Positions 6,065 to 8,321 of a stretch of DNA of 8,321 nt are shown here, piece after piece. The number at the start of each line of letters is the position of its first letter. Position 1 is the stretch's first letter. The notes below the pieces were generated by a model that saw only the letters and a program-made list of their open reading frames with translations, was not told where the DNA came from and searched no databases. The position numbers and the translations under genes are program-made. The stretch is from Synergistaceae bacterium (GTDB taxonomy: Bacteria > Synergistota > Synergistia > Synergistales > Aminobacteriaceae), in contig JAFPWQ010000085.1 in NCBI GenBank assembly GCA_017394925.1, positions 1 through 8,321 on the forward strand, written 5' to 3'.

Positions 6065-6078
6065 AATACCGAAGATAA
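6048..6078 (+). promoter_or_regulatory. Candidate sigma-28 (FliA/SigD) promoter for flgM-flgN-flgK
   Basis: TAAA (6048-6051) is followed after 16 bases by ACCGAAGATAA (6068-6078). The consensus of this sigma class is TAAA, about 15 bases, then GCCGATAA. The conserved CCGA core is present at 6069-6072 but is followed by AG before ATAA. Transcription would begin around 6083, about 42 bases before the flgM ATG. The match is partial, but the position upstream of the anti-sigma-28 gene makes it plausible. It lies across the uxuA -35 region. Confidence 0.4.
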
Positions 6079-6124
6079 TTACAAATTAAACGGAATGAAT
6101 TTCAATCAGGGAGGAGGACGAATC

Positions 6125-6424
6125 ATGACAGGCAGAATTTCAGGTATGAGTCAGTATAATCTTGATGCACTCTCAAGAAAAAAATCACGCTCAAGTGTAA
6201 GCTATAATAACGGCTCATCAGGTGAAGCAGACAACGCAAATATAAGCTCTTTCGGGTCGTTGTTATCGAAAGTTAATGCTGAAATGAAAAATATTCCAGA
6301 AGTCCGCGATGATTTAATTGCTGGCTTTAAGGCTCAAATAAATGCAGGTACATATAATCCACCGTTAGATAAACTTGCTGACAGGTTATATATCGCCGGT
6401 ATGTTAGACCTTGCAGAAGAATAA
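6125..6424 (+). CDS. flgM: Anti-sigma-28 factor FlgM
   Basis: This 99-aa protein holds back the flagellar sigma factor (FliA/SigD) until hook completion, when it is exported. The C-terminal half is the FlgM domain: VRDDLIAGFKAQINAGTYN (60-78) is the family signature, followed by LDKLADRLYIAGML (81-94). The N-terminal half (1-45) is Ser/Asn-rich and probably unstructured, as expected for an exported anti-sigma factor. The ATG at 6125 is preceded by a strong AGGGAGGAGG (6108-6117) seven bases before it. An upstream ATG in the same frame at 5984 would add 47 residues across the promoter region and is unlikely. Its stop is 5 bp before flgN. Sigma-28 control by the promoter upstream would form the usual autoregulatory loop. 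Confidence 0.92.
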   Translation: MTGRISGMSQYNLDALSRKKSRSSVSYNNGSSGEADNANISSFGSLLSKVNAEMKNIPEVRDDLIAGFKAQINAGTYNPPLDKLADRLYIAGMLDLAEE

Positions 6425-6429
6425 TTATC

Positions 6430-6894
6430 ATGCGCAGTGAAGTTAAAGCACTCATAGATGCAGTTAACCATGAAAGCGACTGCATTGATGATTTAATATA
6501 TGCCATGAGAGACCAGCGCGAGGCCATGACTGAACGTGATACTGAAAGCGTGAATTCTATCATGAATGATATTCGTGATATTTTCTTTGACGCTCAGACT
6601 GCTGATAATTCACGCAATGATTTATCAAAAAGGCTCGCGGCTATTTTCATGTGTGAACCAAAAGCAAGCTCATTAGCCGGAAATTTAACGGAAAATGAAA
6701 AAGCAATCTTTAACGGGGCTGTGGACAGATTAACGCAGTCCATTTTCGTATTAAAATCAGAAATGATTATTTTAAACGGCCTGATCGAACAAAATGAAAA
6801 ATATACTTCCATGCTTTTATCCGAATTCCAGAGATTAAACGGTAATCAGGACAGCAGATTTTCACGGTCAGGCTGTGCAGATTTCAGAGGATAA
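6430..6894 (+). CDS. flgN: FlgN-like flagellar export chaperone
   Basis: This 154-aa, largely helical protein lies between flgM and flgK, the usual place of flgN. FlgN is the cytoplasmic chaperone that escorts hook-associated proteins FlgK and FlgL to the export gate. The sequence has long amphipathic helices about 2-60 and 85-135, with a LLSEFQRLNG stretch at 128-137, and a polar tail. The family is poorly conserved, so the assignment rests mainly on size, helicity and context. Five bases separate it from flgM, and its ribosome site is weak (AGAAGA overlapping the flgM end), so translational coupling is likely. The stop is 12 bp before flgK. Confidence 0.75.
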   Translation: MRSEVKALIDAVNHESDCIDDLIYAMRDQREAMTERDTESVNSIMNDIRDIFFDAQTADNSRNDLSKRLAAIFMCEPKASSLAGNLTENEKAIFNGAVDRLTQSIFVLKSEMIILNGLIEQNEKYTSMLLSEFQRLNGNQDSRFSRSGCADFRG

Positions 6895-6906
6895 GGTGAT
6901 GATAAT

Positions 6907-8321
6907 ATGAGCGGTTCATTTGGTTCGCTCGAAATGGGAAAAAGCGCTCTGAATGCTTTCAGATTAGGCATGCAGACTGTCGGTCATAACATCTCAAACA
7001 TGAACACTGAAGGCTATTCACGTCAGCGCGTAAACTTCAGAACTGTTACGCCGGAAAATATTCCAAACGTCGGACAGTTAGGTCAGGGAATGTATGCCGA
7101 TGATATTGTCAGAATACGTGATGAATTTCTTGACTTCCAGTACCGCGATAATCAGGCTAATTTGGGCTACTGGGAGAAAATTAATGACCTTTACGATTCA
7201 ATTCAGAATTATATCTCTGAACCGTCAAGTTCTGGCATTCGTTCCGCTATGGATACTTTCTTCACTAACATTCAGACTTTACAGCAGACTCCTGAAGACG
7301 TTGCCGCAAGACGTGCATTAGTTGAAAGTGCAAATTCACTCGGCATGATGATGTCTAACTTAATCGACAGCTTTAACACTTATAACAACAGCATAAATCT
7401 TGAAATTCAGCAGGCAGTTGACGATGCAAACGGAATTTTACGCGGTATTGCCTCTTTGAATAAAAAAATCTCTGAGGCAGAAGCATTAAATCAAAACGCT
7501 AATGATTTATATGACCAGCGAGATGTATTAATCGATAAGCTCTCAAAAATGATGGATATCAGCTATAACGAGCCAAAAGAATATAACGGCGTTAAAGGCG
7601 AATTCTTTCTGTCTGTCAATGGCCGTGTTCTTGTGCAGGGTGAACATGTCCGTGAATTAAAAGCTCATGCCTTCATGTGGGATAATCAGGTCTATTATGA
7701 CGTTCAGGTGGCAGAAAATGAATTCGATATCGTGCAGGATAAAAACATTGCTGACGCTCTCGCAATCGGCCCGGAAGGTACATATCAGCTCACTGTCGAC
7801 AGAATTGCTAACGGCGTTGAATGGACAACAGGAGGAGGTAACGCTCATTGTCTTGAAGTTTATGCAGTCAGAACTTCAGAATTTGAAGAAGGTGTAATTC
7901 TCAATGCAAGTTCTGAAGATATTCCGTATAAACTGCAGTTCAGAACGTTAAACGAAGACGAAGTGCCTTCTGTGCTGACCATAAAGATAGACCGTGATAC
8001 TTCAGGAGGCTGGAAGTTAAGAGCAGAATTTGACGGCAAAGCAACTGATGATGACGGCAACGAGTTATACCCGTCAGAGATAACAGGCGAAGAATTAACA
8101 GCCGAAGACCTCGTGAATTTCATTACAGGAGCGGCAAGTTCTCAGAGCATAAATCTCACTGCAGAAGAAGATCTTGACACGCACGCAATAACATTCAGGA
8201 CAGATTCAAGTTTCAATTCTCCTCTGGAACTCACAGATTACAGCGGCATGTTAGGCTCACTGACCGAAGCAAAAAGAGAATTAACCAGCGTATATATGCG
8301 CACTGAACCCGCAAATCTTGA
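6907..8321 (+). CDS. flgK: Flagellar hook-associated protein 1, FlgK (3' end outside window)
   Basis: This is the hook-filament junction protein, exported by the flagellar type III apparatus. Residues 1-41 hold the basal-body-rod type N-terminal motif, with SALNAFRLGMQTVGHNISN (13-31) and NTEGYSRQR (33-41). The 85-215 stretch carries the long helical core with EPSSSGIRSAMDTFFTNIQTLQQTP. From about 215 onward it enters the variable surface domains (YNGVKGEFFLSVNGRVLVQG and after), which are acidic and beta-rich. The frame is open for 471 full codons to the edge without reaching the C-terminal FlgK motif, so the full protein is expected to be well over 500 aa (E. coli FlgK is 547). The ATG at 6907 follows AAGGTGA by 7 bases. 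It is last seen in the flgM-flgN-flgK unit and is probably followed by flgL. Confidence 0.93.
   Translation, partial: MSGSFGSLEMGKSALNAFRLGMQTVGHNISNMNTEGYSRQRVNFRTVTPENIPNVGQLGQGMYADDIVRIRDEFLDFQYRDNQANLGYWEKINDLYDSIQNYISEPSSSGIRSAMDTFFTNIQTLQQTPEDVAARRALVESANSLGMMMSNLIDSFNTYNNSINLEIQQAVDDANGILRGIASLNKKISEAEALNQNANDLYDQRDVLIDKLSKMMDISYNEPKEYNGVKGEFFLSVNGRVLVQGEHVRELKAHAFMWDNQVYYDVQVAENEFDIVQDKNIADALAIGPEGTYQLTVDRIANGVEWTTGGGNAHCLEVYAVRTSEFEEGVILNASSEDIPYKLQFRTLNEDEVPSVLTIKIDRDTSGGWKLRAEFDGKATDDDGNELYPSEITGEELTAEDLVNFITGAASSQSINLTAEEDLDTHAITFRTDSSFNSPLELTDYSGMLGSLTEAKRELTSVYMRTEPANL

Noticed and set aside
5984..6124. Frame extension of flgM from an ATG at 5984, adding 47 residues
   Set aside because: The extension crosses the promoter region and has no ribosome site. 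The ATG at 6125 has a strong AGGGAGGAGG and yields a normal-sized FlgM.

Overview
The window looks like ordinary chromosome from a motile, probably anaerobic bacterium of moderate-to-low GC. It holds flagellar hook genes, a glycolytic mutase, hexuronate catabolism and a membrane b-type cytochrome-like protein. Gene content and protein style suggest Synergistota or a Firmicutes-like gut lineage, but nothing here fixes the taxon, so this is inference. No mobile element, CRISPR array, rRNA or tRNA was seen.

Region 1 (1-1595, minus strand) is a tight three-gene unit. In transcription order it has an uncharacterised 183-aa acidic protein, an uncharacterised 191-aa strongly basic His/Trp-rich protein whose ATG abuts the previous stop, and an S1 RNA-binding protein with a Gln/Arg-rich tail that runs off the left edge. 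Region 2 (1662-3629, plus strand) is a two-gene operon, gpmA followed by an aspartate-type aminotransferase, closed by a hairpin that can terminate from both sides. Regions 1 and 2 diverge from a 66-bp gap containing a perfectly symmetric -10 sequence.

Region 3 (3682-5983, minus strand) has four co-directional genes: uxuA (mannonate dehydratase), a DUF4405-type cytochrome-like membrane protein, a DUF4491 small membrane protein, and a small four-CxxC zinc-ribbon-like protein. Gaps are 8 bp, a 4-bp ATGA overlap, and 42 bp. Region 4 (6125-8321, plus strand) is the late flagellar cluster flgM-flgN-flgK, with flgK cut by the right edge. UxuA and flgM diverge from a 141-bp gap where a housekeeping-type promoter for uxuA and a near-consensus sigma-28 promoter for flgM overlap.

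Most genes are recognisable families. The least explained are the two unknown genes at 468-1595 next to the S1 protein, and the coupling of the cytochrome-like and DUF4491 proteins to uxuA. I found no strong evidence of an entirely new system. These two places and the overlapping promoter architecture are the best leads.
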